The notes under the pieces were generated by a model. The model was not told the origin of the DNA. It saw nothing but the letters and a program-made list of their open reading frames with translations, and made no database searches. A program made the position numbers and the translations under genes. A DNA stretch of 35,866 bases from Geobacteraceae bacterium. GTDB lineage: Bacteria > Desulfobacterota > Desulfuromonadia > Geobacterales > Geobacteraceae. The stretch covers positions 1-35,866 of the forward strand of contig JAGFXO010000003.1 in the NCBI GenBank assembly GCA_017861285.1, given 5' to 3'. Shown in pieces: positions 15,998 to 24,234 of this stretch (position 1 is the first letter of the stretch; every line of letters starts with the position of its first letter).

Positions 15998-17995
15998 TCA
16001 TGCAGATTTTTTCCTTTCGGCGGTTCCGAAAAGCCGACCGGCAGCAGCAAGCTGTTCGGGAGTCCCCAGCAGCAGGACAATGTCCCTGGTGTGCATCTCC
16101 CAGACCGGGTCCGGGTTGGTAAAGATCTCTTCGCCCCGTTTGATGGCAAGGACCGTGGCGCCCGATCTGCTTTTCAGAGTCCCTTCCCGCAGGCTTTGTC
16201 CCTCGAGGGGAGCCCCCTGCTGAACCATGAAAGTCCCGATTTCGACCCCGGCAAGGTATCCGCTGATACCGACCGCGGAACTGTGCCGGCGGCTCATGGT
16301 GCGGAACATTTCGTACGAGTCGCTCCTGACTTCGGCAATATATTCCTCGATCCGGTCATGGGGCAGGAGATATCTTCGCAGCACCCGCGAAAGAATCTCG
16401 ATGGACGTTTCGAATTCTTCCGGGATAACCTCATTTGCTCCCAGTTTGTACAAAGGCTCCATTTCCGCAACGTACCGCGTCCTGACGATAACATGAAGCA
16501 TGGGCTGCATCTGCCTCGCCTGGGCGGCGATGCGCCTGCTGGAAGCAGCATCGGATATGGCAACGACCATAATCCGCGCTTTATCGATATTCGCGTGGGA
16601 GAGAATTTGCGGGTTCGAACCATCGCCGAAAATTATGTGGTGGCCCTTTCTCTTCTCAGCACTGACCGTAAACGGGTTGGTTTCTATGACTACATGGCCG
16701 ATCTTCAGGTGCTTGAGCACCCTGGAAAGGTTTCTGCCGTTCAGGCCGTACCCGACAATAATCACATGATCGGCGAGATTCAGCTTTTGTTCTTTTCCCG
16801 CAAGGGCCCCCTTCCCCCTGGTAAAGCGCGCCGGGAGACAGCGGACCAAACGATCGGCAACCGGTGCGGCAATCTTGAGGCATACCGGGGTCAGTGCCAT
16901 GGTTGCCACCGAAGCGGCAAGAAAAATCTGGTACAACTCCTGAGACAGCAATCCCTGTTTCAATCCCTCAAGAGAGAGGACAAAGGAGAATTCACCGATC
17001 TGCGCCAGTGACAGCCCGGTGATTATTGCAATGCGCAGCGGTAAACCCAGGGAAGCGGCCGCTCCGGAAGCGATTATGGCCTTTATGAGAATAATAGAAA
17101 CAACGAGCGAAACGATCAGGACAGGATGGAGCAGGAAGACACCAGGGTCGAGCAGCATGCCGACGGAAATGAAAAACAGGCTCATGAACGCGTCACGAAA
17201 AGGGATGATATCGCCGAGAGCCTGGTGGCTGTATTCCGACTCTGAGATCGCAAGTCCCGCAATGAAAGCACCGAGGGCGAGTGAAAGGCCGACCCGGGAG
17301 GTGATCCAGGCCGTTCCAAGGCCGACAAATATGATCGCCAGGATAAAAAGTTCGCGGCTTCGGGTCTTTACCACCTGCGCGAAGATCCAGGGGACGGCAA
17401 ACCTGGCGCCGTAATGGGCGCAAACCACCACCAACGCGGCCTTTGCGGACACAGCCAGAATCCCCTGCAATCCCTCACCAGATCCGGCAAGAAACGGGAT
17501 GAAAAGCATGAGCGGCACCACGCACAGGTCCTGAAAAATGAGGATACTCAGGGCCATTTTCCCGGATGGTGTGTCAATCTCCCCGGCATCCATCAGCAGT
17601 TTCATGAGGATGGCGGTACTGCTCAGCGCCACAAGGAATCCGAAAAAGGCGGACTGCTGTAAAGTGAATCCCAACCCGACGGAAAGGGCGGCAATGGCCA
17701 GGATCGTCAGACCGAGTTGAAGCCCCCCGCCCCAGAAGACCAGATACTTGATTCGCATCAGTTCCTTAAGGGAAAACTCGATCCCGATGGTGAAAAGGAG
17801 CAGCACCACGCCGATCTCCGCCATCTGCTCCACCTGATGAGTATCACTGATGAACCCCAGGGTATAAGGGCCCGCGATCATGCCGGCAAAAAGAAACCCG
17901 ATGATGGACGGAAACATGAGCCGCCTGAAAATAATCACGGTGGCAACCGCGATACCCAGGAGGATTTCAATTTCCTTCAAAGAATTTAGATCCAT
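15998..17995 (-). CDS. CPA2 cation:proton antiporter with RCK domain (KefB/C-like)
   Basis: 665 residues. The N-terminal Na+/H+-exchanger domain has about 12 spans (residues 1-380; GFLFAGMIAGP near the start and FISVGMLLDP). An RCK/TrkA-N Rossmann domain follows (about 408-525; DHVIIVGYGLNGRNLSRVL, with FGDGSNPQIL), then a TrkA-C domain (about 570-655). The family moves potassium or sodium against protons and is gated by nucleotides or thiols. The start shows only a weak Shine-Dalgarno (GGGTGAT). A promoter lies about 70 bases upstream. DUF3124 follows in the same operon. The ligand and ion specificity cannot be read from the sequence. Confidence 0.93.
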   Translation of the reverse strand: MDLNSLKEIEILLGIAVATVIIFRRLMFPSIIGFLFAGMIAGPYTLGFISDTHQVEQMAEIGVVLLLFTIGIEFSLKELMRIKYLVFWGGGLQLGLTILAIAALSVGLGFTLQQSAFFGFLVALSSTAILMKLLMDAGEIDTPSGKMALSILIFQDLCVVPLMLFIPFLAGSGEGLQGILAVSAKAALVVVCAHYGARFAVPWIFAQVVKTRSRELFILAIIFVGLGTAWITSRVGLSLALGAFIAGLAISESEYSHQALGDIIPFRDAFMSLFFISVGMLLDPGVFLLHPVLIVSLVVSIILIKAIIASGAAASLGLPLRIAIITGLSLAQIGEFSFVLSLEGLKQGLLSQELYQIFLAASVATMALTPVCLKIAAPVADRLVRCLPARFTRGKGALAGKEQKLNLADHVIIVGYGLNGRNLSRVLKHLKIGHVVIETNPFTVSAEKRKGHHIIFGDGSNPQILSHANIDKARIMVVAISDAASSRRIAAQARQMQPMLHVIVRTRYVAEMEPLYKLGANEVIPEEFETSIEILSRVLRRYLLPHDRIEEYIAEVRSDSYEMFRTMSRRHSSAVGISGYLAGVEIGTFMVQQGAPLEGQSLREGTLKSRSGATVLAIKRGEEIFTNPDPVWEMHTRDIVLLLGTPEQLAAAGRLFGTAERKKSA

Positions 17996-18061
17996 ACCAT
18001 ATCACCCTTGAATGTGTCGGCCGTGGCCTCCCGTTACATTACCCTGCTGACCGACCTCATT

Positions 18062-18090
18062 TATATACCATACGCAGCTGCATCATGCAA
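18062..18090 (-). promoter_or_regulatory. Putative promoter of the Kef antiporter operon
   Basis: On the minus strand, TTGCAT (18085-18090) and TATATA (18062-18067) are 17 bases apart. Confidence 0.55.
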
Positions 18091-18201
18091 AAACCAATAG
18101 ATCATCAGACAGGTGCGATCGCAGTTTTTGTCAAACAACCTCGCAGCATGAAAAACGCAGTCCCGTCAGGAAGCTCCTGAGAGACCCCGGCGAGAAAAGA
18201 G

Positions 18202-18231
18202 TTGACAGAATTAATGCAATATTGATAGGTT
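18202..18231 (+). promoter_or_regulatory. Weak candidate promoter of the thiamine operon
   Basis: TTGACA (18202-18207) is clear. The best -10 candidates 16-18 bases downstream (within 18224-18231) match poorly. The position, about 70-100 bases before the riboswitch, is plausible. Confidence 0.35.
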
Positions 18232-18302
18232 ACTAAACAGGGCAAAACCATTTGATTTGACACGAAAAAATCAGCTTTCAGGAATTTAGTTAATTCATCG
18301 CT

Positions 18303-18390
18303 GGGGGAGTTTAGGCTGAGAGTCCGTTCCAGAGAGTGTAACGGGCGACCCTTTGAACCTGATCCGGATAATTCCGGCGGAGGGAAGCGT
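18303..18390 (+). ncRNA. TPP riboswitch (THI element)
   Basis: Contains GGGGAG, then GCTGAGAGT, ACCCTTTGAACCTGATCCGG, and GGAGGGAAGC, the conserved core of the thiamine pyrophosphate aptamer in the right order. It precedes thiS, thiG and thiE. The terminator 25 bases downstream makes this a transcriptional off-switch. Confidence 0.97.
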
Positions 18391-18415
18391 GCTTGTTGGG
18401 GACACCACCTAGAAT

Positions 18416-18439
18416 AAGGCCGCTTCGCGGCCTTTTTTT
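18416..18439 (+). terminator. Riboswitch-controlled terminator
   Basis: AAGGCCGC-TTCG-CGGCCTT stem with a tetraloop, followed by T7. It lies between the TPP aptamer and thiS. Confidence 0.9.
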
Positions 18440-18489
18440 ATAGCCTTTTCCAATCTCTCGAACCAGAGGTACAGGTGCAGGAGTTCGGC

Positions 18490-18687
18490 ATGGAAATTAT
18501 CGTTAATGGGGAAAAGAAGTCCGTCGATCCGATGTCGCTTCTTCATTTTCTGGAATCATTGGGAATCGACCAGCGTCGTGTCGCAGTGGAACTGAACGCG
18601 GAAATACTGCCGAAAACCGAATATGAGAAGACTGCACTCAAAGACGGTGACCGCCTGGAAATCGTGCACTTTGTCGGTGGCGGATAA
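18490..18687 (+). CDS. thiS: Sulfur carrier protein ThiS
   Basis: 65 residues, ubiquitin-like fold, ending in the diglycine tail HFVGGG that becomes the thiocarboxylate for thiazole synthesis. The ATG at 18490 has GGAG seven bases before it; a GTG at 18475 is less likely. First gene behind the TPP riboswitch, followed by thiG. Confidence 0.95.
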   Translation: MEIIVNGEKKSVDPMSLLHFLESLGIDQRRVAVELNAEILPKTEYEKTALKDGDRLEIVHFVGGG

Positions 18688-18786
18688 TTCCGGTATCCGT
18701 TTCCGTTCACAGGGACCGGGAATGGAGAACCCGCACGGGCACGGATCACGGTTGCGGTTCATGTCATAACAAAAAGGAGAAGATTC

Positions 18787-19569
18787 ATGTCTGATGCGAC
18801 GGACAAACTCGTGATAGCAGGTCGCGAATTCACTTCGAGGCTTATGGTCGGCACGGGAAAATACGCCAGTTTTCAACAGATGGTAGAAGCCATCGAGATT
18901 TCGGGGGCGGAGATCATTACCGTGGCTGTGAGGAGGATCAATATTTCCGACAGGAACAAGGAATCCCTTCTCGATTTTATCGACACGGGGAAATATACCC
19001 TGCTGCCCAATACCGCCGGGTGTTATACCGCGGATGATGCCATTCGCACCTGCCGCCTGGCACGTGAAGCCGGCCTTTCCGATTTTGTAAAACTGGAAGT
19101 TCTGGGCGATGAGAAGACCCTCTTCCCCGATAACGAGGAATTGCTCAAGGCTGCCAAGGTCCTTGTCAAGGAAGGTTTTACCGTCCTTCCCTACACGAGC
19201 GACGACCCGATAGTCTGCAAGAAACTCGAAGATATCGGATGTGCCGCCGTCATGCCGCTCGGGGCTCCCATCGGCAGCGGTCTCGGCATACGTAATCCGT
19301 ATAACATCCGCATCATCATGGAGACGGTCAAGGTTCCCGTCATTGTCGACGCCGGCGTCGGCACTGCTTCTGACGCCGCAATTGCCATGGAACTGGGGTG
19401 TGACGGTGTACTCATGAACACGGGAATCGCCGGGGCCCGGGACCCGATAGCCATGGCGGAAGCCATGAAACTTGCGGTCATTGCCGGTCGTCTTGCCTGC
19501 AAGGCCGGCCGGATACCGAAAAAGCTCTATGCAACGGCGTCCAGCCCTCTTGAAGGGGTTATCGAATAG
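18787..19569 (+). CDS. thiG: Thiazole synthase ThiG
   Basis: 260 residues, TIM-barrel. It condenses deoxyxylulose phosphate, ThiS-thiocarboxylate and dehydroglycine into the thiazole moiety. Family blocks are [27 protein letters not shown], the Schiff-base lysine K102 in VKLEVLGD, and [12 protein letters not shown] plus VGTASDAA for phosphate binding. Ninety-nine bases separate it from thiS, with AAAAGGAG before the ATG. No thiH or thiO lies nearby, so the dehydroglycine supplier must be encoded elsewhere. Confidence 0.98.
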   Translation: MSDATDKLVIAGREFTSRLMVGTGKYASFQQMVEAIEISGAEIITVAVRRINISDRNKESLLDFIDTGKYTLLPNTAGCYTADDAIRTCRLAREAGLSDFVKLEVLGDEKTLFPDNEELLKAAKVLVKEGFTVLPYTSDDPIVCKKLEDIGCAAVMPLGAPIGSGLGIRNPYNIRIIMETVKVPVIVDAGVGTASDAAIAMELGCDGVLMNTGIAGARDPIAMAEAMKLAVIAGRLACKAGRIPKKLYATASSPLEGVIE

Positions 19570-19574
19570 CTCTG

Positions 19575-20204
19575 ATGATAGATTTCAATCTCTATCTCAT
19601 CACGGACAGGAAACAGGCTCGCGCGTTCAATTTTTTGGAGGCAATTGAAAAAGCGCTCGTGGGAGGGGTCAGAGCCGTACAACTGCGGGAAAAGGACCTT
19701 TCCAGCCGCTCCCTGTACGACACCGCCCTCGCGGTGAGAAGTCTGACATCCCTGTACGGGGCGAAATTGCTTATCAACGACCGGGTGGATATTGCCTTGG
19801 CGGCAGATGCCGACGGGGTGCACCTGGGAGGAGAAAGCATGCCGGTTTCCGCTGCCAGAAAGATACTGGGTAGCGGGAAACTGATCGGCGCTTCCTGCCA
19901 TGACCGTTCAAATGCACTGTCTGCCGAGAAAGAGGGGGCGGATTTCATCACGTTCAGCCCGGTTTATTACACCCCTTCGAAGGCACCGTACGGGGAACCC
20001 GTCGGAATTGCGGCATTGGCGGACGCGGCAAGGCTCCTCCATATACCGGTGTTTGCCCTTGGGGGAATCAAAAGGGAAAATGTCCGGGAAGTAATTGCCG
20101 CCGGGGCACAAGGGATTGCCCTGATATCTGCGGTTATCGCGGCACATGATCCGGCAAGGGAAGCAGCGGAACTCCTGTCGCTTCTCCCTGACCTCAAACA
20201 ATGA
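19575..20204 (+). CDS. thiE: Thiamine-phosphate synthase ThiE
   Basis: 209 residues, TIM-barrel. It joins hydroxymethylpyrimidine pyrophosphate and thiazole phosphate. Motifs visible are LRVQLREKDLS-type VQLREKDL, LLINDRVDIALAADADGVHLG, IGASCHD, and FALGGIKRENV for phosphate binding. It starts five bases after the thiG stop, so translation is probably coupled. Confidence 0.95.
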   Translation: MIDFNLYLITDRKQARAFNFLEAIEKALVGGVRAVQLREKDLSSRSLYDTALAVRSLTSLYGAKLLINDRVDIALAADADGVHLGGESMPVSAARKILGSGKLIGASCHDRSNALSAEKEGADFITFSPVYYTPSKAPYGEPVGIAALADAARLLHIPVFALGGIKRENVREVIAAGAQGIALISAVIAAHDPAREAAELLSLLPDLKQ

Positions 20205-20214
20205 AATAAAAAGT

Positions 20215-21180
20215 ATGCCTGTCGACTATATTCACAAAGATCTGCGCATCCATTCCTATGGCTCCTACCTGCGCCGCCGTTTTCGGTGCCGCGTCAGCAA
20301 GGTAAATGTGGACGGCGGATTCACCTGCCCGAACCGGGATGGCGTCAAAGGGACCGGCGGCTGTATCTACTGCGACAACTCTTCCTTTTCACCAAAGGGA
20401 ACTCAGGAAAAAATACCGGTGGAGACGCAGATGGCGGAGGGTATGGCATATCATCGCAGTCGTCTCGGCAGCGATAAATTCATTATTTATTTTCAGAAAT
20501 TCACCAACACCTATGGCCCCCTGGAAAAAATCAGGGACCTCTGTCAACTTGCCCTGAACCACCCTGACGTGCTCGGCATCTCGGTCGGCACCAGGCCAGA
20601 CTGCCTTTCGGACCAGGCTCTCGATCTCCTGACCGATATGGCCCGCACCCGCTACGTCTGCATCGAACTCGGCCTGCAGTCCGTGGATGACGGGATACTC
20701 CGAAGCATCAACCGCGGACATGATGTCGCCGAGTATGTCGCGGCAGTGGAGAGAATTTCCGGCAGGGGAATCGAGTTGTGCACCCATCTTATTTACGGTT
20801 TTCCCGGAGAGAAAAGGGAAGATTTTCTGAAGGCGGCCGATTTTATCGCCTCACTGCCCGTCGATTCCCTGAAAATCCATCAACTCCACGCAGTACGGGG
20901 AACCAGACTGGCCGAGATGTATCTTCGCGGGGAATTTCTCCCCATTACCCATGCGAACTACGTATCAACCGTATGCGATTTTCTCGAGCGGACCCCGCCA
21001 CGTATCACCATCCAGAGGCTGTACGGCTCGGCCCCCCTGTCGATCCGGATAGCGCCCGCGTGGGGACTGAAGAACAACCAGATGTGGTACTCGGTTATTA
21101 ATGAATTGAAGAGACGCGGTACATGGCAGGGGTATGCGCTGGGGGAAGGCCGGAAGGGAGCCGGGCATTCCGGGCTGTGA
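20215..21180 (+). CDS. TIGR01212/YhcC-family radical SAM protein
   Basis: 321 residues. Cysteines C38, C50 and C53 give the family-specific C-x11-C-x2-C arrangement (CPNRDGVKGTGGCIYC), followed by radical-SAM strands such as VGTRPDCLSD and ELGLQSVDDGIL with NRGHD. The family function is unknown, though it resembles elongator-type Elp3 radical SAM proteins. The ATG at 20215 follows thiE by ten bases with only a weak AAAAG ribosome site. Sharing the TPP-controlled transcript with thiE is inferred from spacing; a thiamine role is not implied. Confidence 0.93.
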   Translation: MPVDYIHKDLRIHSYGSYLRRRFRCRVSKVNVDGGFTCPNRDGVKGTGGCIYCDNSSFSPKGTQEKIPVETQMAEGMAYHRSRLGSDKFIIYFQKFTNTYGPLEKIRDLCQLALNHPDVLGISVGTRPDCLSDQALDLLTDMARTRYVCIELGLQSVDDGILRSINRGHDVAEYVAAVERISGRGIELCTHLIYGFPGEKREDFLKAADFIASLPVDSLKIHQLHAVRGTRLAEMYLRGEFLPITHANYVSTVCDFLERTPPRITIQRLYGSAPLSIRIAPAWGLKNNQMWYSVINELKRRGTWQGYALGEGRKGAGHSGL

Positions 21181-21273
21181 CTCTACAGGTTCATGCTCTC
21201 ATGCATGCATGTGGGGAGGGCGCCCACAGAGCAAGCCCCCCCATCACCCCGGTTTTTATGAACCGTGAAGGCT

Positions 21274-21300
21274 CCGTCTGCCCTCTCCCGCCGCAGACGG
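21274..21300. repeat. 8-bp inverted repeat between convergent genes
   Basis: CCGTCTGC (21274-21281) and GCAGACGG (21293-21300) with an 11-base loop, between the radical SAM gene and rubrerythrin. No T-run follows on either strand, so terminator function is uncertain. Confidence 0.45.
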
Positions 21301-21310
21301 CGGGTGCCTG

Positions 21311-21796
21311 TTAATATTCCTTGAGATTGCTGAATTCGCCCCATGCAAGAAAAGTTTTGGGGGATTCCATAAAATCAAAAATATTTTCCATGATGGTCAG
21401 GTGGCACCGTTCTTCTTCGGCAATCTGCTGAAGCAGTTTTGCCGCATGCTCATTCTTCTCTTTCTTTGCCATATCCTCATACAACTTGATATATTCTTCT
21501 TCCGTTCTTATCGAGTGGCGGTACCCGTCAGGGTCCTTGCGCAGAATGCCGAGGGCATCCTTCCTCTCCATGAGTTTCTTGAAGGAGCTTTTCGCCTTTT
21601 CCAGAACCTTGGAATCGGCTTTGACCGGATCCTCTCCGTCTTTCATCGCCTGAAACAAATCCCGATGGTTCTCTTCCTCTTGCGCAAGCAGCTTGAAGAT
21701 GGTTTTCAGTTCGGGCTCACCGGTCTCCTCCGCCAGCTTCTCATAGAATTTCCTGCCATCCTCTTCCATTTGAATCGCATAATCAAAAACATTCAT
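21311..21796 (-). CDS. Rubrerythrin/ferritin-like protein
   Basis: 161 residues forming a four-helix ferritin-like bundle. Diiron ligand pattern: E in MEEDGRKFYEKLAEE, EEENH, E in RTEEEYIKLYEDMAKKEKNEH, and EEERCH. There is no rubredoxin domain. Such proteins detoxify peroxide or store iron in anaerobes. ATG 21796 has GGAGG four bases before it. An extended -10 lies 50 bases upstream. Confidence 0.9.
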   Translation of the reverse strand: MNVFDYAIQMEEDGRKFYEKLAEETGEPELKTIFKLLAQEEENHRDLFQAMKDGEDPVKADSKVLEKAKSSFKKLMERKDALGILRKDPDGYRHSIRTEEEYIKLYEDMAKKEKNEHAAKLLQQIAEEERCHLTIMENIFDFMESPKTFLAWGEFSNLKEY

Positions 21797-21845
21797 ATAA
21801 CCTCCGTCAGGCACAGAAAGTTTTTATCATTTCTCTTTGCAACAC

Positions 21846-21854
21846 AGTATAGCA
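21846..21854 (-). promoter_or_regulatory. Extended -10 element before the rubrerythrin gene
   Basis: Minus-strand TGCTATACT; no good -35 at 16-18 bases, but TTGAAA occurs 20 bases upstream of the TATACT hexamer. Confidence 0.5.
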
Positions 21855-21903
21855 GAGTTCCGGCGCCATGTTTTCAAGAATGTGAATTCCCCCGGCCCTG
21901 AAC

Positions 21904-22401
21904 CTAGAAGCTGTGAAAGACACCAAGACCGAAATGGAAAACCGGGGTGGTCCGGTACATCTGTTCTGGCTTCCAAAGATAGAGTTCTTTTATGTCGAGC
22001 ACCGGATAGGTATAGTCAATCGTGTCAAGGGGCAGGGTCCTTTTCCCCGTGACCTCCCCGACAATACTGACCATCATACCGGGTTTGAAGATCAGGGGAT
22101 CGAGGAACCCTTTGCCGTAAGCCAGGAACCTGCCGCCGGAAACTGCCGAATCCACCGGCTGGCCTTCCTCCGTAACCGGGAATTCAACCACTTCAAGCTC
22201 GCCGCCCTGTACGGAATTCTTCACCCCGGCAATTGTTCCGCCGATGAGGACATTCCTGCCGACATATTTCACCGGATTGTCCTTGATCATGGCAAAGGAA
22301 AGGCCCGGATCAACAAGCTTCAGGGCCTCCGGGCTGAAAACCCGAGGAACGCAACCCGGTAAAAACAGCAACATGCAAAACAGAAAAATCAAGGGTCTCA
22401 T
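21904..22401 (-). CDS. Slp-family outer-membrane lipoprotein
   Basis: 165 residues with a signal peptide ending in a lipobox (LFLPGC, Cys17), typical of lipoproteins. The mature part resembles the Slp family induced in stationary phase and acid stress (YVGRNVLIGGTIAGVKN, GRFLAYGKGFLDPLIFKPG, TYPVLDIKELYLW). ATG with GGAGG seven bases before it. A TTGACA with only a poor -10 lies upstream. Monocistronic. Confidence 0.88.
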   Translation of the reverse strand: MRPLIFLFCMLLFLPGCVPRVFSPEALKLVDPGLSFAMIKDNPVKYVGRNVLIGGTIAGVKNSVQGGELEVVEFPVTEEGQPVDSAVSGGRFLAYGKGFLDPLIFKPGMMVSIVGEVTGKRTLPLDTIDYTYPVLDIKELYLWKPEQMYRTTPVFHFGLGVFHSF

Positions 22402-22558
22402 TGAACACCTCCGGTGTTTTCTTCTTTCATCTTCCCACTGTTCCGTACCTTGTCAAGGGGCAAGGAAACGCAGAAAGAGTAACCGTCCCGGCTTTTTGGG
22501 GTCGACATCTGTCAGCGGAGCTATTTATATTTATTTAAAATTAAAAAGTTTATTTTTG

Positions 22559-22587
22559 TTGAAATAAATTAAAATATAGAGTATACA
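22559..22587 (+). promoter_or_regulatory. Promoter for an 80-nt transcript
   Basis: TTGAAA (22559-22564) and TATACA (22582-22587) with an ideal 17-base spacer in an AT-rich stretch. Predicted start near 22594. Confidence 0.7.
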
Positions 22588-22592
22588 GAAAC

Positions 22593-22673
22593 AATAACTA
22601 ACCTCCTTGTTATGTGCCCCGAAGAGGCAGTCAACGAATGCTTTTATACGTTGCTGATTTCGGGGTTTTTTTT
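22593..22673 (+). ncRNA. Candidate small RNA or leader with anti-Shine-Dalgarno loop
   Basis: The predicted transcript has a first hairpin ATAAC/GTTAT (22594-22613) whose loop contains ACCTCCTT, the complement of a strong Shine-Dalgarno. It ends in a long terminator: CCCCGAA (22617-22623)/TTCGGGG (22659-22665) with an inner CAG-CAACG/CGTTG-CTG stem, then T8 (22666-22673). No plus-strand gene lies nearby upstream. It is either a trans-acting small RNA or an attenuating leader for the DUF2784 gene starting 125 bases on. I see nothing else in 22402-22797 apart from a TTGACA for slp. Confidence 0.55.
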
Positions 22674-22797
22674 ACCTTCGGCAGAATCGGCCGGTGAGAA
22701 TACTTGTAATGACGGTATAATCATGTAACGCATCATTTTTACGGCTGAAAAAACTTGGATGGAAAGATCTTGATTCCAAGGCCTGCGGGGTTGAGGG

Positions 22798-23151
22798 ATG
22801 TTCTATGGTGTGCTTGCCGATAGCGTAGTAGTGCTGCACTTCCTCTGGATCGCGTTCCTGGTTTTCGGCGCCATTTGGGGAAAGAAAAACCACGTGGTGC
22901 GCATGGTTCACGTTCCGGGGCTCATCTTTGCCTGTTTTCTCGAGATTTTCGGCTGGTACTGCCCGCTCACCTATCTCGAGATCTGGCTCCGGGCGAAACA
23001 GGGGCCGTCCCATGTGTATGCAGGGTCATGTATCGCCCATTACCTGGAAAAAGTTGTCTACATTCAGATTCCCCGCGGGGCACTCGTATTGCTCACCATG
23101 CTCGTTTTACTCTTCAACGCCTTGATATACCTGCGCGGCAGGAAGAATTGA
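22798..23151 (+). CDS. DUF2784-family membrane protein
   Basis: 117 residues with about four hydrophobic helices. It matches DUF2784 by its start (ADSVVVLHFLWIAFLVFGA) and the conserved H-x-PGLIFACFLEIFGWYCPLTYLE block. Function unknown. The initiation site is not strong (GAGGG immediately precedes the ATG). It converges on the small regulator gene, 13 bases apart. Confidence 0.85.
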   Translation: MFYGVLADSVVVLHFLWIAFLVFGAIWGKKNHVVRMVHVPGLIFACFLEIFGWYCPLTYLEIWLRAKQGPSHVYAGSCIAHYLEKVVYIQIPRGALVLLTMLVLLFNALIYLRGRKN

Positions 23152-23164
23152 CCGTGCCCGCTCG

Positions 23165-23488
23165 TTATCCTATGGAGAAACGCGGCTCCTTTACCTTCTC
23201 GCTGAGGCAGACAGGGCATTTCCCCGGCTTTGTCAACCGCTCTCTCTTTGCGAATACGAAACCGCATTTCCCGCACGAAGCGGCATGTACCAGAAATCTT
23301 ACCCCTCCCCTGTGGAGCATGATCCTGATATGTTCGAGATGGCCGGGCACCTCTTTTTCCGATATGCCCGTCTCCATTGATATTTCCTTCGCGGACAGCT
23401 CCCCCTTCCGAAGGAGAGCCACAATCTCATGGCGGATGGTATCCTGCTTTTCTGCGGGGACAAAAGGGTCTCTTGATTTCTTCCTCAT
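23165..23488 (-). CDS. HTH regulator with C-terminal zinc ribbon
   Basis: 107 residues. Residues 13-60 form a winged-helix HTH (RHEIVALLRKGELSAKEISMETGISEKEV, recognition helix after LSAKEI). The C-terminus has a zinc ribbon with CGKC (72-75) and CPVC (91-94). It resembles small archaeal/bacterial regulators with HTH plus ribbon that are encoded next to their targets. ATG 23488 was chosen because sequence upstream in this frame overlaps the neighbouring gene. It lies 26 bases after the small membrane protein and is probably in one operon with it. Confidence 0.8.
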   Translation of the reverse strand: MRKKSRDPFVPAEKQDTIRHEIVALLRKGELSAKEISMETGISEKEVPGHLEHIRIMLHRGGVRFLVHAASCGKCGFVFAKRERLTKPGKCPVCLSEKVKEPRFSIG

Positions 23489-23514
23489 ACATACACCTGG
23501 ATATTGACGGCACC

Positions 23515-23751
23515 CTATCCGCCTGCTTTTTCCGCCTTTTCCGGCACATCCGGATGTTTTATGGGGAATCCTTTGATAAAACCGATGATTATCAGTGCGG
23601 CAGGGACAAGCTGAGCAACAACAATGAGGGCTCCAAACAGAATGAATATCCAGCAGCATCCGCTTTCCAGAATCCCCGAATGCGCGAAGGCGGATGAAGG
23701 GGCCATACCATGCAATACCGCTGCAATTAGAAGACCAGTAATATTTTTCAT
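23515..23751 (-). CDS. Small membrane protein (78 aa), unknown
   Basis: Two hydrophobic segments: an N-terminal signal-like helix (MKNITGLLIAAVLHGMAP, then SSAFAHS) and a second helix (about 33-60; WIFILFGALIVVAQLVPAAL). The tail is charged. ATG 23751 has GGGAGG eight bases upstream; the preceding ATG two codons earlier is too close. It is co-transcribed with the HTH/zinc-ribbon gene, a common arrangement for metal- or stress-responsive pairs. Function not assigned. Confidence 0.75.
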   Translation of the reverse strand: MKNITGLLIAAVLHGMAPSSAFAHSGILESGCCWIFILFGALIVVAQLVPAALIIIGFIKGFPIKHPDVPEKAEKAGG

Positions 23752-23914
23752 ACTCATTACCTCCCAACCCCGGCATGTACCCTCTCCGCTCTCTATACCG
23801 TGGGAAATATATTCACCCGGTAAATCCTTACGCCTAGGAGCCATTGCCCGACCTGCCCCCCATCTCCATACGCTTGGGAGATTTCCTCGTTTTAACAACC
23901 CTCTTGTACGTTTA

Positions 23915-23943
23915 ATTATATCACAGCTGATTACAGCTTTTAA
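23915..23943 (-). promoter_or_regulatory. Promoter with palindromic operator candidate
   Basis: On the minus strand, TATAAT (23915-23920) is a perfect -10 with a poor -35 (TTAAAA, 23938-23943). Between them lies the inverted repeat AGCTG-N4-CAGCT (23925-23938), the right place for a repressor, possibly the regulator encoded in the same operon. The 158-base leader that follows can form ATCTCC/GGAGAT and TACCG/CGGTA hairpins. Confidence 0.6.
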
Positions 23944-24234
23944 AAATTTTACGATTTTTCATATAGTTATCAGTCTACATAATTGTTTTTATATAATTTG
24001 AACGCAAAAATATTTTGAATTCATTACCTTTTCATGGAACACCCCACTTCATTTCTTATCGTTTTCCTTGTCTGTCAGCGGTGGGGGGAAGAGTTACATT
24101 GGCGCGTTGGAGTGCCCAAAAGATTGACGCGGACTCGCGCATGCGGTAATCTTCAAGACTGTAGTGCTGTAATGAGAAAATACTTCCTGCAGCGTGTCAA
24201 ACGTGCAGAGCAAACCGAAAGCAGGCACCATGAT

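Noticed and set aside
15809-17011. 400-codon open frame on the plus strand within the antiporter region
   Set aside because: Antisense to the Kef-type antiporter and DUF3124 genes, whose domains are clear; composition is a shadow and it crosses the intergenic gap without a start signal.
22612-22695. A ~28-codon leader peptide within the small transcript
   Set aside because: Its ATG is preceded by CCTCC (anti-Shine-Dalgarno), not a ribosome site, and the frame runs through the terminator.
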